Positions 26,802 to 36,803 are shown, counted from the first letter of the stretch. The stretch: DNA of 64,000 bases from Streptomyces sp. BA2 (GCF_009769735.1 NZ_WSRO01000002.1:7737001-7801000); one strand, 5' to 3'. Translations and numbers: made by a program. Notes: generated by a model from the sequence alone, not told the origin.

Positions 26802-27883
26802 CCACGGAACGCACGCCCGGCTCCGGGCCCGCCGACATCACCCCGCCCGACTCCACCGCCGTACGCGTCGGGACCTTCTCCTGGCTCTTCCCCTACCGCA
26901 GCGCCCTCGCCGCCGTCGGGCTCACGCTGGTGATCGCGGCGGTCGTCTCGCTCGCCACCTTCGCGAGCTCCACCGGGATGAGCTTCTCCGACAGCCTCTC
27001 CGGACTGCTCGGAACCGGAGACTCCGCCACCGTCATGCTGGTCCAGGACTTCCGGCTTCCACGGATCGCCGTGGGGCTCATGGTCGGCGCGGCGCTCGGC
27101 ATCGCCGGGTGCCTGACCCAGACGCTCGCGGGCAACCGCCTCGCCACTCCCGACATCATCGGCGTCAACGAAGGCGCCACCGCGGCCGTCGTCGCCTCCG
27201 TCGTCGGATCGTCCACCGGGATGATCGGCGACTGGTGGCTCGGGCCGCTGGGAGCCGCCGCCGCGGCCATGGTCGTCGTCGCCTGCGCGGGCGGCGCGGG
27301 TAGCGGGGGGTACCGGATCCTCGTCGTCGGCATCGGCGTCTCCACCGTCATCGGCGCCGTCACCGACCTCGTCATGTCCCGCGAGAACGACAACACCGCG
27401 GGCGGCGTCTTCCTCTGGACCGTCGGCTCGCTCAGCGGCCGTGACTGGAGCGTCGGCACACCCCTGTCGATCGTCCTGCTCATCCTGGTCCCGCTGTCCC
27501 TCGTCGCCGGCAGCCGCCTCCAACTCCTGCGGTTCGACGACGACATGGCGGCTACCCTCGGCGTCAACGTCCGCCGCGTCCGCGCCGTGACCCTCGCGCT
27601 CGCCGTCGCCCTGTCCGGCGTGGCCGTCGGCATCGGAGGGCCGATCGCGTTCGTCGCGCTCGCCGCGCCCGTCGTCGCCGGCCGGCTCAGCGGCCCGACC
27701 CGAGTCCCGATCATCGGCTCGGCCCTGGTCGGGGCGGCCCTCGTGGGCGCCGCCGACGCGCTCGGCCGCGTCGTCGCCCCCGTGGAGATCCCCGTCGGCG
27801 TCATCACCAGCGTCCTTGGCGGACCCTTCCTCCTCTGGGTCCTCTTCGGCAAGAACTCAGAGCAGCAGACCGGAAAGGCCTGA
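26798..27883 (+). CDS. fepG: FecCD-family siderophore permease subunit 2
   Basis: 361 residues, GTG start. The polytopic FecCD fold is seen in DFRLPRIAVGLMVGAALGIAG, NRLATPDIIGVNEGA and, near the C-terminus, GGPIAFVALAAPVVA. It is paralogous to the preceding subunit and pairs with it. The N-terminal 30 residues are cytosolic and Pro/Thr-rich. The gene ends 5 bp before the ATPase gene. Confidence 0.9.
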   Translation: MTTERTPGSGPADITPPDSTAVRVGTFSWLFPYRSALAAVGLTLVIAAVVSLATFASSTGMSFSDSLSGLLGTGDSATVMLVQDFRLPRIAVGLMVGAALGIAGCLTQTLAGNRLATPDIIGVNEGATAAVVASVVGSSTGMIGDWWLGPLGAAAAAMVVVACAGGAGSGGYRILVVGIGVSTVIGAVTDLVMSRENDNTAGGVFLWTVGSLSGRDWSVGTPLSIVLLILVPLSLVAGSRLQLLRFDDDMAATLGVNVRRVRAVTLALAVALSGVAVGIGGPIAFVALAAPVVAGRLSGPTRVPIIGSALVGAALVGAADALGRVVAPVEIPVGVITSVLGGPFLLWVLFGKNSEQQTGKA

Positions 27884-27888
27884 CCCCC

Positions 27889-28734
27889 GTGCAACTGACC
27901 GTCGAGGCGCTCACCTCCGGCTACCCCGGCCACACGGCCGCCGTGGACGGCGTCGACCTGACCATCCCCAGCGGACAGGTCGCCGCCATCGTCGGCCCCA
28001 ACGGCTGCGGAAAGTCGACGCTGCTGCGCTCCATCGCCCGGCTCCACAAGCCGAGTTCGGGCACGGTGCGCGCCGGGGACGACGACGTGTGGCGGCTCAC
28101 CCAGCGCCGCGCCGCCCACCGCATCGCGCTGCTCGCCCAGTCCCCACAGGCCCCCGAGGCGGTCACCGTCGCCGGACTCGTCCGCTACGGCCGCCACCCC
28201 CACCAGGGCCTGTTCCGCCAGTGGTCGCGCGAGGACGAGGCCGCCGTGCGCGAGGCCCTCGAAGCCACCGGCACCACGGACCTCGCGGCGCGCCGCCTCG
28301 ACCACCTCTCCGGCGGCCAGCGGCAGCGCTGCTGGCTCGCGATGGTCCTCGCACAGCAGACGCCGATCGTGCTCCTCGACGAGCCGACCAGCGCCCTGGA
28401 CCTCGGCCACGCCGTCGAAGTCCTGTCCCTGGTACGGGAGGTGGCCGCCGCGGGCCGCACCGTCGTCATGGTCCTGCACGACCTGGCGAGCGCCGCGCGC
28501 TACGCCGACACCGTCATCGCCATGAACGCGGGCAAGATCGTCGCGAACGGCCCGGCCCGCGATGTGGTGACCGCCGAGCTGGTCAAGGAGCTGTACGGAA
28601 TCGAGGCGGACATCCTCCGCGCACCGGGCGACGGCTCCCCGGTGGTCGTACCGACGATGAACGCGAAGGCGCCCACGGCGCTGTCCAAAGAGGCCTTCGC
28701 CACGGCCCCCGCGAAGGCGGCTGAGCGGGGCTGA
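27889..28734 (+). CDS. fepC: Ferri-siderophore ABC transporter ATPase
   Basis: 281 residues, GTG start. Walker A is GPNGCGKST (about residues 41-49), the signature LSGGQRQRCW, Walker B IVLLDEPTSALD and the H-loop VLHDL. It powers FepDG import. The C-terminal tail of about 25 residues after VVVPTMNAKAP is Ala/Lys-rich. It is the last gene of the importer operon and is followed by hairpins and an insertion sequence. Confidence 0.92.
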   Translation: MQLTVEALTSGYPGHTAAVDGVDLTIPSGQVAAIVGPNGCGKSTLLRSIARLHKPSSGTVRAGDDDVWRLTQRRAAHRIALLAQSPQAPEAVTVAGLVRYGRHPHQGLFRQWSREDEAAVREALEATGTTDLAARRLDHLSGGQRQRCWLAMVLAQQTPIVLLDEPTSALDLGHAVEVLSLVREVAAAGRTVVMVLHDLASAARYADTVIAMNAGKIVANGPARDVVTAELVKELYGIEADILRAPGDGSPVVVPTMNAKAPTALSKEAFATAPAKAAERG

Positions 28735-28774
28735 TTCCGAAGGCGCCCGCGAAGGCGCTCGGCGTCCGAGGGGC

Positions 28775-28794
28775 GTCGGCGAAAATGCGCCGAC
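28775..28794 (+). terminator. Hairpin after fepC
   Basis: A perfect 7-bp stem GTCGGCG/CGCCGAC (28775-28781 with 28788-28794) and a 6-nt loop, 41 bp after the fepC stop. There is no T tract, so it is a weak or 3'-stabilising hairpin rather than a classical terminator. Confidence 0.4.
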
Positions 28795-28814
28795 AGGCGC
28801 CCGTAAAGGGCGCC

Positions 28815-28855
28815 GCACCCGCACCCGCACCCGCACCCGCACCCGCACCCGCACC
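28815..28855 (+). repeat. GCACCC hexamer tandem repeat
   Basis: Six exact copies of GCACCC followed by a partial seventh. The array lies just left of the insertion sequence and is non-coding. Confidence 0.9.
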
Positions 28856-28870
28856 GCGAGGCGGCTAACT

Positions 28871-29751
28871 GGCTCTAACGAAAGCTGCTGATCATGAGAC
28901 GGTCGGTCCTTTTCCTCGTAGGTCTGGGTATGGGAACCCGTCAGTCGCGGCCGTGGATCGTGTCAGATGAACTGTGGTCGCTGGTCGAGCCGTTGCTGCC
29001 GACGCCGGGGCCGAAGAAGGTCGAGGGCAGACCGCGGGTGCCGGACCGGCAGGCGCTGTGCGGGATCCTCTTCGTCCTGCACACCGGCATCCAGTGGGAG
29101 TACCTGCCCCAGGAGCTCGGCTTCGGCTCGGGCATGACCTGCTGGCGGCGCCTGGCGGCCTGGAACGAGGCCGGTGTGTGGGACCAGCTGCACGTGCTGC
29201 TGCTGGAGAAGCTGCGGTCGAAGAACCAGCTGGACTGGGAGCGGGCGGTGATCGACTCCTCGCACGTGCGGGCCGCCCGGCGGGGCCCAAAAGCGGGCCG
29301 AGCCCGGTCGACCGCGCACGGCCGGGCAGCAAGCACCACCTCATCGTCGACGGCCAGGGCATCCCGCTCGCGGTGTCGCTGACCGGCGGAAACCGCAACG
29401 ACGTCACCCAACTCGAGCCGTTGCTCGACAAGATCCCCGCCGTCGCAGGCCAGGTCGGCAGACCTCGTCGGCGCCCGGATGCCCTGCTGGCCGACCGCGG
29501 CTACGACCACGACAAGTACCGCCGCCTGCTCTGGCAGCGCGGGATCCGCCCCGTGATCGCGAAACGGGGCGAGCCGCACGGCACCGGCCTGGGCGTCTTC
29601 CGCTACGTCGTCGAGCGCACGATCGCCTGGCTCCACGGCTTCCGCCGCCTACGCATCCGCTGGGAGAGACGCGACGACATCCACGAAGCATTCCTCGGCC
29701 TCGCCGTCTGCCTGATCACCCACCGCCACGTCCGACGCCTTTGTTAGGGCC
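28871..29751 (+). mobile_element. IS5-family insertion sequence, 881 bp
   Basis: The left terminal repeat GGCTCTAACGAAAG at 28871 is matched by the reverse complement of the right end, GGCCCTAACAAAGG, ending at 29751. CTAA occurs just outside both ends (28865-28868 and 29753-29756) and fits the YTAR target duplication of IS5 elements, with one base of uncertainty at the edge. One transposase is encoded in two frames. The element lies at the 3' end of the M20 amidohydrolase gene, whose TAG stop is part of the right-hand CTAA. Confidence 0.8.
28930..29747 (+). CDS. IS5-family DDE transposase, expressed by -1 frameshift
   Basis: The first frame begins MGTRQSRPWIVSDELW (ATG 28930) and would stop at 29382. 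The transposase continues in the -1 frame from the slippery heptamer C-CCA-AAA at 29286-29292, in phase, giving PKSGPSPVDRARPGSKHHLIVDG and ending at 29747. The fusion protein has about 272 residues. DDE catalytic residues are visible as D in AVIDSSH, D in LLADRGYD and E in YVVERTIAW. Both frames look undamaged, so the element may still be active. An ATG at 28894 is an alternative start. Confidence 0.82.
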
Positions 29752-29752
29752 T

Positions 29753-30907
29753 CTAAGTGCGGCTGGCGGCGAAGTCTGCGGCCGTCCACGCGAGCCCCAC
29801 GGCCCCGTCGACCATGGCCTGTTCGGCGGCCGGAGTGGCGGCCGCGGCGGCGAACTCCGGCTGGTGCGGGCCGCAGCCGCCCCCGCTGATGTCGAGCACG
29901 GGGTGGATCGACGGCACGACGTGCGAGACGTTGCCCATGTCGGTCGAGGCGAAGGGACCGCGCCGCTGCGGTTCGGGGCGCCCAAGAGCGCGGGCGTTCG
30001 CCTCCCACAGTGCGACCAGAGCGGCATCGGACCGGAAGTCGAGATAGTCGGGCGCGGGCTGTTCGAGCTCCACCGCGCAGCCTGCCGCCAGCGCCCCCGC
30101 CCGGAAGCAGTCCGCCACCCGTTCCCGCAGCTCGCGCAGTTCCTCCACCGACGGCGTCCGCAGCGCGTACGCGGCGCTTGCCCGCTCGGGAATGGCGTTG
30201 AGCGCCGTCCCCGCCTTGGTGGTGATGCCGTGCACCTTCCACTCCCCGGGCAACTGCTGCCGGAGCAGCCCGAGGGCCACCTGCGCCACGGTCAGCGCGT
30301 CGGCCGCGTTCCGCCCGTCCTGAGGGTTGAGCGCGGCGTGCGCGGACTTCCCCGTGTACTCCACCGAGAGCGCCCCCATCGCGTACGAATGGAAGTCGGC
30401 GACCTCGAACGGACACGGGTGCACCATCATCGCCGCGTCGACCCCCTTGAACGCCCCGGCGTCGAGCAGCAACGCCTTCCCGGCCCCGCTCTCCTCTGCG
30501 GGTGTCCCCAACACACGTACAGTGAGCCCGAGTTGAGCGACGACCGGAGCAAGCCCGAGGGCGGCCCCCACGCCAGCCGCAGCGATCAGATTGTGCCCGC
30601 AGGCATGCCCCATGCCGGGCAGCGCGTCGTACTCGCAGGCAAGCGCGACGGTCACGGGGCCCGACCCCAGCGTCGCCTCGAAGGCGGTCTCGAGCCCGTA
30701 CGCCGGAGCGGTCACCGCGAAGCCGTGCCCGCGCAGCACATCCGCACACCACCCCGCGGCCCGCCGCTCCTCGAACGCGATCTCCGGATGGGCGTGAATA
30801 CGCCGACTGAGCCCGACGAGCTCGCCCCGCACCTCGCCGATCCGAGCCCGGATCTCCTCCTTGAGCCCGTCGAGCCCGTCGCCTGCCACGCGCGTCCTCC
30901 TCGCCAC
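29753..30907 (-). CDS. M20 family metallo-amidohydrolase (AbgB/hippurate hydrolase type)
   Basis: 384 residues. Zinc-peptidase motifs: HPEIAFEE near the start, GMGHACGHN (first metal ligands), TPAEESG with the catalytic and bridging glutamates, MMVHP and the C-terminal VVPSIHP. The family removes acyl or aminoacyl groups from small amides such as N-acyl amino acids or p-aminobenzoyl-glutamate; the substrate is not readable here. The stop TAG directly abuts the insertion sequence, so the coding region is intact but its natural downstream sequence has been displaced. Confidence 0.82.
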   Translation of the reverse strand: MARRTRVAGDGLDGLKEEIRARIGEVRGELVGLSRRIHAHPEIAFEERRAAGWCADVLRGHGFAVTAPAYGLETAFEATLGSGPVTVALACEYDALPGMGHACGHNLIAAAGVGAALGLAPVVAQLGLTVRVLGTPAEESGAGKALLLDAGAFKGVDAAMMVHPCPFEVADFHSYAMGALSVEYTGKSAHAALNPQDGRNAADALTVAQVALGLLRQQLPGEWKVHGITTKAGTALNAIPERASAAYALRTPSVEELRELRERVADCFRAGALAAGCAVELEQPAPDYLDFRSDAALVALWEANARALGRPEPQRRGPFASTDMGNVSHVVPSIHPVLDISGGGCGPHQPEFAAAAATPAAEQAMVDGAVGLAWTAADFAASRT

Positions 30908-30962
30908 TTCCGCCGACCACCGACATCCCGCCCGGCCAGCTTACGGTCGGCCGCGCTCCGGC

Positions 30963-32413
30963 TCAGACAGGCAGCAGACGCCCGATCAGCGCACTGAGCT
31001 GCCGGGCGTTGCGGCACTCGTACATCTCCACCAGCTCGGCGTAGGTGCCGGCCGCCGAGTCGCCCGTCTGCCACTGGGCGCGGCGCTCCGGGTTGAGCCA
31101 GTACACCTGGCGGGCGCGGGACGCGACGGTGCGCAGGGCGGGGACGTTCGGGTCGCTCATGTTCGTGCGGGCGTCGCCGAGTACGAAGACCGTGGAGCGC
31201 GAGGTGACCGCTTCGGTGTAGCGCTCGGCGAACTCGCCCAGGGCGGAGCCGTAGTCGCTGCTGCCGTGGTGGCCGGTGACCGCCGCTCCCGAGATGATGC
31301 GGCTGCCCAGACCCTCGGGGTCGGCGGTGCCGCGCGCGATGAGGTCGGTCACCTCGTCGACGCGGTTGACGAAGGCGAAGACCCGGACCTTGCTGAACTG
31401 GTCGTGCAGCGCCTGGACGAGCAGCATCGTGAAGTTGGCGAAGCCCGCCACCGAGCCGGACACGTCGCACAGCAGGACCAGTTCGGGGCGTGCGGGGCGG
31501 CGCCGCCGCAGGACCGGGCGCATCGGGATGCCGCCCGTGGACAAGGAGCCGCGCAGTGTTCGGCGCAGGTCGATGTGGCCGCGGGCGGCGCGGCGGCGGC
31601 GCGCGGCGAGGCGCGTCGCCAGCTTGCGGGCCAGCGGCTGGACTGCTCTGCGGAGTTCGTCGAGCTGGGCGCGGCCCGCGATGAGAAAGTCGACCCGGTC
31701 GGCCGTCGGGGCTATGGCCCGCCGCGCGATCTCGTCAGCGCCGCGCCGTTCGGCGACCCGGCGGCGCGCTTCGGAGCCCACGAGTGCGCGGAAGTCCTCG
31801 ATGCGGCGGCGGATCTCGTCGGCGGTGAGACGGTCGGTGAACTCGCCCTCGGTGAACTCGCCGTCGGTGAACCCGCCCTCGGCGGGCTCCCCTTCGGCCG
31901 CTCCCTGGCGGATACCGGCCAGGATCCGGGCCAGCAGGGTCTCCGGTCGGAGCCGGGAGAGCGTCTGGTGCGACGACCACCCGTCCGAACCGCCGGTACC
32001 TCCCGACCCGGGGCGCGTCCCGTATCCGCCCATGCCGTCGACCGCCTCGGCCGCCAACTGGGCAAGGAGCGCCCGGTCGTTGGCGGCCAGCGCGGCGGCC
32101 AGACGCTCACGCAGGTCGTCCCTGTCGAACTCCCGGCCGCTTGAGCCGGCGCCTGAGCCGTCCGGCACCCCCGGAGCCCCGATCCCGCGTGGAAAGTACA
32201 GGTCGAAGACCGGATCGAAGACCGGCCGCTGCCCCTCGCTGTGCAGCAGCGCGGCGGCGAGCCCCTCCCGTACCCGCTCCCGGTCGGCGAGACCGAGGGC
32301 CTCGATGGCCTGACCGGCGTCCACCGTCTCGCCCGTACCGATCCGGATGCCGTGCGAACGCAGCGCCTGCACGAGCGCGGTGAGCCGCTCCGTGACCCCG
32401 GTCGAGGAGGTGG

Positions 32414-32417
<4 letters not shown>
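30963..32417 (-). CDS. VWA domain protein (CoxE-like), partner of a MoxR AAA ATPase
   Basis: 484 residues. The C-terminal half is a von Willebrand A domain with the MIDAS motif DVSGS in LVLLCDVSGSVAGFANF and a later DYGSALGEF. The N-terminal part is charged and helical with several short EFTEGEFTD-like repeats. VWA/AAA pairs of this kind act as metal-dependent chaperones that mature or remodel enzyme complexes, as CoxDE does for molybdenum CO dehydrogenase. The client is unknown, and no molybdenum hydroxylase is nearby. GTGA overlap with the ATPase gene. Confidence 0.85.
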
Positions 32418-33334
<917 letters not shown>

Positions 33335-33464
33335 GGGCCGCTCCACAACGGGCCCGCCGCGTTTGCGTCGAACGTCACGTGACAGGTCCCGCACCCGCCG
33401 CGGGCTGCTGAGTCCAGTCCTGAGACCCACCGGGATGCCTCGCCCCTTCTCGTATCCTTGCGGC

Positions 33465-33962
33465 ATGAGGCGGACCTCCTTTGCCAACTGGCCCTGCTCC
33501 ATCGCACGCACCATGGACCTGCTGGGCGACTGGTGGACCCCGCTCGTGCTGCGCGAGGCGTTCTACGGGATCAAGCGGTTCGACGCCTTCCAGCAGGAGC
33601 TGGGCATCGCGCGCAACACCCTGACCGACCGGCTGCGCCGCCTGGTCGACGAGGGGCTCATGGAGAAGCGCGCCTACCAGAGCGAGCCGGTGCGCTACGA
33701 CTACGTGCTCACCGAGAAGGGCCGCGACTTCTTCGGCGTGCTCGCCGTGATGAACAGCTGGGGCAACCGCTGGCTGAGCGGTGACGAGGGAGCGCCGGTC
33801 GTCTTCGAGCACGACCGCTGCGGACACGAGACCGAGGCCGAGGTGGTCTGCGGCCACTGCAAGGAGCCGATGTCGGCCGACGACACGCATGCGCGCATCG
33901 GTCCCGGCTACCCGGCACGCCTGGCCGAACGGCCGGACATCCGGGACCGCTTCAGCCGCTGA
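33465..33962 (+). CDS. HxlR family transcriptional regulator with C-terminal zinc-ribbon-like cysteines
   Basis: 165 residues. The winged helix-turn-helix spans about 10-100: WPCSIARTMDLLGDWWTPLVLRE, RNTLTDRLRRLVDEGL and YVLTEKG are HxlR signatures. The N-terminal Cys of the family's redox-sensing type is present (ANWPCS). After residue 125 the protein adds C-G-H...C-G-H-C (RCGHETEAEVVCGHCKEPM), which could bind zinc. It precedes the SRPBCC/LLM pair by 102 bp and may control it. Confidence 0.85.
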   Translation: MRRTSFANWPCSIARTMDLLGDWWTPLVLREAFYGIKRFDAFQQELGIARNTLTDRLRRLVDEGLMEKRAYQSEPVRYDYVLTEKGRDFFGVLAVMNSWGNRWLSGDEGAPVVFEHDRCGHETEAEVVCGHCKEPMSADDTHARIGPGYPARLAERPDIRDRFSR

Positions 33963-34064
33963 ACGCCCGTCTCCCTGTCGGGGCCCACACCCTTGACGAG
34001 TGAGTCTATCTACGCAACTCTCGTGGTCAGAGAGGTAAGCAGGACAACAGAGAGGCGACCCCCG

Positions 34065-34598
34065 ATGGAGTGGACAGGTGCGCGTTACGCGGACAAGCCG
34101 ACGGCCGAGGTGCGCACACGGATCGCCGCTTCACCAGAACGCGTGTGGGAGCTCGTCTCCGACATCGGCCTGATGCCGACGCTGAGCTCGGAGCTGCGGT
34201 CGGTCGAGTGGCTGGACGGCGCGGCGTGGCCCGCGCTCGGAGCGCGGTTCGTCGGCCGCAGCGAGCACGTGTCCTTCGGCGCGTGGCAGACCACGTCGTT
34301 CGTCGTGGAGTGCGAGGCCCCGCGCGTGTTCGCCTGGGCGGTCGAGGACCCCGAACGCCCCAGCGCAGTCTGGCGTTTCAGTCTCACGGCGGCGGACGAC
34401 GGCGGCACCGAGCTGACTCAATGGATGCAGATGGGACCTGGCCGCTCGGGCCTGTCGTACGCGATCGACCGGATGCCGGAGAAGGAGCAGAAGATCGTGT
34501 ACGTACGGATGCGGGAGTTCGAGCGGAACATGACCGCCACGCTGGACGCGATCAAGAAGCTGGCCGAGGGCGCCGACTCCACGGAGGTGGGCGCCTGA
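34065..34598 (+). CDS. SRPBCC family (polyketide cyclase/START-like) protein
   Basis: 177 residues, full-length for the helix-grip SRPBCC fold: an N-terminal strand then IAASPERVWELVSDIGLMP, the usual long beta sheet and a C-terminal helix with MREFERNMTATLDAIKKLAE. These proteins bind hydrophobic ligands or act as cyclases and dehydratases. The ATG at 34065 has GAGAGG upstream. Its TGA shares a base with the ATG of the LLM gene, so the two are co-translated and probably work on the same small molecule. Confidence 0.8.
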   Translation: MEWTGARYADKPTAEVRTRIAASPERVWELVSDIGLMPTLSSELRSVEWLDGAAWPALGARFVGRSEHVSFGAWQTTSFVVECEAPRVFAWAVEDPERPSAVWRFSLTAADDGGTELTQWMQMGPGRSGLSYAIDRMPEKEQKIVYVRMREFERNMTATLDAIKKLAEGADSTEVGA

Positions 34599-35695
34599 TG
34601 CGCACGTCGACGACCATCGAGGCGTCCGGGCCGAACTGGCGGGAGACCGTCGACTTCGTCACCGAGGCCGAGAAGCTGGGGATGGACATCTGCTGGGTCG
34701 CGGAGGCGTGGGGCGCCGAAGCGCCTTCCCCGCTCGGCTACTTGGCCGCGCGCACGGAACGTATCCTGCTCGGCTCCGGCATCATCCAGCTCGCCACCCG
34801 CACCCCGGCGGCCATCGCCCGCGCGGCGATCACCCTCTCCAACATCTCCGGGGGCCGCTTCCTCCTCGGGCTCGGCCCGTCAGGACCGCAGGTGATCGAA
34901 GGCCTGCACGGAGTGCCGTTCGCGCGGCCGCTCACCCGGATGCGGGAAACGGTGGAGATCGTCCGCCAGGCAGCCACGGGGGAGAAGATCTCGTACGCGG
35001 GACGGGAGTTCACGCTTCCGCTGCCCGGCGGCGAGGCCAAGCCCATGCGTCTGTCCATGCGCGCCGAACACGAACTGCCCGTCCATCTGGCCACCCTCTC
35101 GCCCAAGATGCTGCGCCTGACCGGCGAGATCGCCGACGGCTGGCTGGGCACCAGCTTCGTCCCGGAGGGCGCGAAGGAGGCCTACTTCGACCACCTCGAC
35201 GCGGGCCTGGCCGCCTCCGGCCGCACCCGCGGCGACCTGGACATCTGCCAGGGCGCCGAAGTGGCCTTCGCCGAAGACGAGGACGCGCTGCGCGCGATGG
35301 TCGCGGGCCGCAAGAAGGAGCTCGCCTTCAGTCTGGGCGGCATGGGCTCCGCCACCACCAATTACTACAACAACGCCTACAGCAGGCAGGGCTGGGCCGA
35401 CATCGCCGCCGAGGTCCGCGAGCGCTGGCAGTCCGGCGACCGTGACGGCGCCGCCGCCCTGATCACCGACGACATGGTCCTCGCCACCACCCTCATCGGC
35501 ACCGAGGACATGGTCCGCGAGCGGCTGAGGGTGTGGCGTGGCGCGGGCGTGGACACCGTCCGCTTCTACCCGGCGGGCGAGAGCCTTCAGGCGCGGCTCA
35601 CGACCCTGGGGCGGGCGATCGATCTGGTGCGGCAGGTGGAGGAGCAGGAGAGCGCTCCGGCCGCCCGGCCGCCGTCAGGCGCCACAGCGACGTGA
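34598..35695 (+). CDS. F420-dependent LLM-class oxidoreductase
   Basis: 365 residues with the luciferase-like TIM barrel: EAEKLGMDICWVAEAWG, LLGSGIIQLATRTPAAIARAA, SGGRFLLGLGPSGPQVIEG and GEIADGWLGTSFVP. The GSG and SGGRF-GLG segments are typical of the F420-using actinobacterial branch rather than FMN luciferases. The physiological substrate is unknown. The last 98 bp overlap the convergent methyltransferase gene. Confidence 0.83.
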   Translation: MRTSTTIEASGPNWRETVDFVTEAEKLGMDICWVAEAWGAEAPSPLGYLAARTERILLGSGIIQLATRTPAAIARAAITLSNISGGRFLLGLGPSGPQVIEGLHGVPFARPLTRMRETVEIVRQAATGEKISYAGREFTLPLPGGEAKPMRLSMRAEHELPVHLATLSPKMLRLTGEIADGWLGTSFVPEGAKEAYFDHLDAGLAASGRTRGDLDICQGAEVAFAEDEDALRAMVAGRKKELAFSLGGMGSATTNYYNNAYSRQGWADIAAEVRERWQSGDRDGAAALITDDMVLATTLIGTEDMVRERLRVWRGAGVDTVRFYPAGESLQARLTTLGRAIDLVRQVEEQESAPAARPPSGATAT

Positions 35696-36803
35696 CCTCC
35701 GCCGCGCGTGCCGCGTGCAGGGGATCCTCGGGGTCGGATGCCCGCGCGTGCCGGGGCAGGGTGTCGAGGCGGGCGGCGACCCGCAGGCCCGCCGCCGCGA
35801 AGGCCGAGCCGAGTTCGCCGGGGGCGCGCAGGCCCAGGTGCTCGGCCAGGTCCGACATGATCAGCCAGCCTTCGCCGCCGGGCAGCAGATGAGCGGCCAG
35901 GCCCGTCAGGAAGGCGTCGAGCATGGTGCCCTTGGGATCGTAAACGCCCTGCTCAAGCGCCGAGCTCGGCTTCGCGGGGAGCCACGGAGGGTTGCACACG
36001 ACGAGGGCGGCGCGGCCCGGCGGGAAGAGTGCGTCGCCGGCGGTGATCTCCACCTGGCCCGTCAGGCCGAGGCGGCTCATGTTGGCGCGGGCGCAGGCCA
36101 CCGCGCGGGGGTTGTTGTCGGTGGCCACGACGCGGCGGACTCCGCGCCGGGCCAGGACGGCGGAGAGGACACCGGTACCGGTGCCGAGGTCGAAGGCGGG
36201 TCCGCCGTGCGAGGCGGGGCGGGGCAGCGGCGCCCGCGCCGCCAGGTCGACGTACTCGCCCCTGACCGGTGAGAACACCCCGTAGTGCGGGTGGATCCGG
36301 GCGTCGAGCGCGGGGACGTCCACACCCTTCGTGCGCCACTGGTGCGCGCCGAGCACACCGAGCAGCTCCCGCAGGGAGACCACCGAAGGGGTCGGCCGGG
36401 GCGGGCCGTACGCCTCCTCGCAGGCGGCCCGGATGTCCGGCGCCCTGCGCAGGGCGAGCGTGTAGTCCGCGCCCAGCGGCACGAGGAGCCTGCCGAGCAC
36501 GCGGGCCCGGTGGCCACTGGCGCGGCGCTGGAGGTGGAAGGCCGCCGTGGGTGACGGGGCCGCCGAGGGGGCTTTGCGGTCGACGCGGCGACCCATCGCC
36601 TGGAGCAGCTGGCGCGCCTGGTGGTAGTCGCCCTGCCACAGCAGGGCGGTGCCTTCGCAGGCCAGGCGGTGGGCGGTGGACGCGTTCATGCGGTCGTCGG
36701 CCATGACGACCTGACGGGGTACCGGCATTCCGGACTCGGTGTGCCAGCGGGCGGTGTGCTCGGCATCGCCGTCGCTCCAGTGGATCCAGCGGATCTCGGA
36801 CAC
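35598..36803 (-). CDS. Class I SAM-dependent methyltransferase (HemK/PrmC-like)
   Basis: 401 residues. The C-terminal Rossmann domain has motif I FDLGTGTGVLSAVLA, an acidic motif II (VVATDNNPRAV) and the N-P-P-W motif in VVCNPPWLP, which in HemK-type enzymes positions an amide or amino nitrogen for methylation. The N-terminal half (about 1-180) is a separate domain with GTALLWQGDYHQARQLLQAMGRR, seen in actinobacterial methyltransferases of this group. The target (protein glutamine, rRNA or small molecule) is not readable. The gene ends inside the 3' end of the LLM gene. Confidence 0.8.
   Translation of the reverse strand: MSEIRWIHWSDGDAEHTARWHTESGMPVPRQVVMADDRMNASTAHRLACEGTALLWQGDYHQARQLLQAMGRRVDRKAPSAAPSPTAAFHLQRRASGHRARVLGRLLVPLGADYTLALRRAPDIRAACEEAYGPPRPTPSVVSLRELLGVLGAHQWRTKGVDVPALDARIHPHYGVFSPVRGEYVDLAARAPLPRPASHGGPAFDLGTGTGVLSAVLARRGVRRVVATDNNPRAVACARANMSRLGLTGQVEITAGDALFPPGRAALVVCNPPWLPAKPSSALEQGVYDPKGTMLDAFLTGLAAHLLPGGEGWLIMSDLAEHLGLRAPGELGSAFAAAGLRVAARLDTLPRHARASDPEDPLHAARAAEVTSLWRLTAAGRPERSPAPPPAAPDRSPAPGS

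Noticed and set aside
28815..28855. GCACCC array as a CRISPR or attachment site
   Set aside because: Simple hexamer microsatellite without unique spacers and without similarity to the IS ends.
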